A DNA stretch of 15,491 nt from Desulfobacteraceae bacterium (GTDB lineage Bacteria > Desulfobacterota > Desulfobacteria > Desulfobacterales > Desulfobacteraceae): the NCBI GenBank assembly GCA_003354055.1, contig PIVQ01000097.1, positions 1 through 15,491 of the forward strand. The letters are read 5' to 3'. Every line of letters begins with the position of its first letter. The stretch's first letter is position 1. Made by a program: the position numbers and the translations under genes. Below the pieces are notes generated by a model, which was not told the origin of the DNA, made no database searches, and worked only from the letters and a program-made list of their open reading frames with translations. Positions 14,761 to 15,491 of the stretch are shown here, one piece after another.

Positions 14761-14955
14761 TTGTCTTTCAAAACTTTTATTATTGGCGCGTTAATCGTAC
14801 TTCTCATCAATGCGGTATGTTATGCTGAATATCTGGCCTCCCTGAAAAGTAATTCAAATGGGCAGGCCGTATTAAACGCTTTTGATGTTGGTAAAAGGCG
14901 CCTTATGGAAAATGGGAAACTGGCAGAAATTAAGCATACATGGTTTGGAGAATAA
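14761..14955 (+). CDS. Small exported protein, likely a remnant of a family-3 solute-binding protein
   Basis: The 64-residue frame starts with TTG at 14761, with GAGG about 8 nt upstream. Residues 1-22 are a clear signal peptide with a hydrophobic core and an AVCYA-type end. The remaining 40 residues (from AEYLASLKSN) resemble the extreme C-terminus of periplasmic family-3 solute-binding proteins. These typically end in a strand, a long helix of the type FDVGKRRLMENGK, and a final KxWFG motif; here it ends HTWFGE. The roughly 200 residues that form the binding lobes are absent. It may be an internally deleted, still expressed remnant, or a short protein kept for another role. It ends 2 nt before the next gene. 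Confidence 0.5.
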   Translation: MSFKTFIIGALIVLLINAVCYAEYLASLKSNSNGQAVLNAFDVGKRRLMENGKLAEIKHTWFGE

Positions 14956-14957
14956 GT

Positions 14958-15329
14958 ATGGATGCCGTGCTTGACTCATCCCACGCCAGGTATATTAAGA
15001 TCACCATATCCGGAGTTCTTGTTAAACCCGAGTTAATAGCCGTGATGGCGCAGATCTTACAGCATCCTGAATACCTGGATAAGCACACCCTCTGGGATCT
15101 AACCGAAGCAAGTATGGGATTAGCCATTGCCGATCTGATGGAAATCGTTGGGGTATTGCGCCTCTACAAACCCGCAAGAAAAGATTTTGCCGATAAAGCC
15201 GCCCTGTTAATTTCGGGGAAATTTAATTCAGCCATGGCAGAGATATTCGTTACCATGAGCAAGGTGCTTCCAGTTAAATACAGGATTTTCAATGACTGGG
15301 ACAAGGCTGAAGCCTATGTCTGCTCTTGA
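14958..15329 (+). CDS. SpoIIAA/STAS-like domain protein
   Basis: The 123-residue cytoplasmic protein is a single domain. It shows alternating strands and helices: YIKITISGVL, a helix around PELIAVMAQILQHPEY, the strand HTLWDLTEA, a helix ADLMEIVGVLRLY, strand KAALLIS, a helix SAMAEIFVTM and strand VKYRIFNDWDKAEAYV. This order fits the SpoIIAA-like (STAS/SEC14-type) family of small proteins common in proteobacteria, which lack a defined biochemical role. The ATG at 14958 is chosen because GGAG lies about 9 nt upstream; an in-frame ATG at 14940 overlaps the preceding gene. The gap to the upstream stop is 2 nt, so the two are likely co-translated. No anti-sigma kinase is adjacent. Confidence 0.7.
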   Translation: MDAVLDSSHARYIKITISGVLVKPELIAVMAQILQHPEYLDKHTLWDLTEASMGLAIADLMEIVGVLRLYKPARKDFADKAALLISGKFNSAMAEIFVTMSKVLPVKYRIFNDWDKAEAYVCS

Positions 15330-15491
15330 ATGATCCTGTAAAAAAAGACTTCCCGCAAATAGATCCCTCCCCAAAAAAAGTAGAAACGAGGTTAAGCCTT
15401 ACTCTCATAAAGGGTCTTGGATTAAAATGGTTGGCCATATGTTGACCATCCATAGCTGAAACCCTTGGTTGTCGAACAGCGTTGAATATTG
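15330..15491. other. Non-coding right edge, possibly the tail of a minus-strand gene
   Basis: No plus-strand gene is seen. On the minus strand a frame open from the window edge (15490) ends in TAA at 15424-15422, reading 22 residues that finish in YGWSTYGQPF. Downstream of it a bulged hairpin is followed by a T-run, TTTCTACTTTTTTT. It could be the end of a gene mostly outside the window, but it is too short to judge. Confidence 0.2.

Noticed and set aside
15422..15490. Partial minus-strand gene at the right edge
   Set aside because: Only 22 codons are visible and no family can be recognised; kept as a note under the right-edge region rather than called as a gene.

Overview
The window looks like an ordinary chromosomal segment of a Gram-negative, probably deltaproteobacterial (Desulfobacterales-like) organism. 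That placement rests on general resemblance of the proteins (IS110-type transposase, AMP-forming long-chain acyl-CoA ligase, divergent ABC1 kinase, HD-GYP response regulator) and on moderate GC content with ATG/GTG/TTG starts. No rRNA, tRNA or CRISPR array was seen, so the assignment is tentative.

Left edge (1-540): the N-terminus of an IS110-family transposase runs off the left end on the minus strand. Its upstream non-coding flank (185 to about 430) is rich in inverted repeats and may encode the element's bridge RNA. A short 9-nt periodic repeat and a palindromic promoter follow. Plus strand (538-2635): a BlaI-type repressor overlaps an M56 (BlaR1-type) membrane metalloprotease whose C-terminal half is not a penicillin-binding domain. 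A strong terminator closes this pair.

Minus strand (2757-12707): a long-chain acyl-CoA synthetase whose leader carries a second good ribosome site followed by an in-frame amber codon; a compact three-gene unit encoding an exported VWA protein, a membrane histidine kinase and an OmpR-type regulator; an alpha/beta hydrolase; a 95-residue unknown protein followed by a REC-HD-GYP c-di-GMP phosphodiesterase; and an AraC/OruR-type regulator. Several intergenic regions hold dyads or direct repeats that look like operators.

Plus strand (12888-15329): a divergent ABC1/UbiB-like kinase, a 64-residue exported protein that looks like an internally deleted family-3 solute-binding protein, and a SpoIIAA/STAS-like protein. 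Taken together the segment is signalling-rich: a protease-repressor pair, a two-component system with an exported partner, a c-di-GMP hydrolase and an AraC regulator. I see no complete novel defence or biosynthetic system. The most useful leads are the IS110 non-coding end, the M56 sensor without a beta-lactam domain, the VWA-kinase-regulator operon, and the amber codon in the ligase leader.
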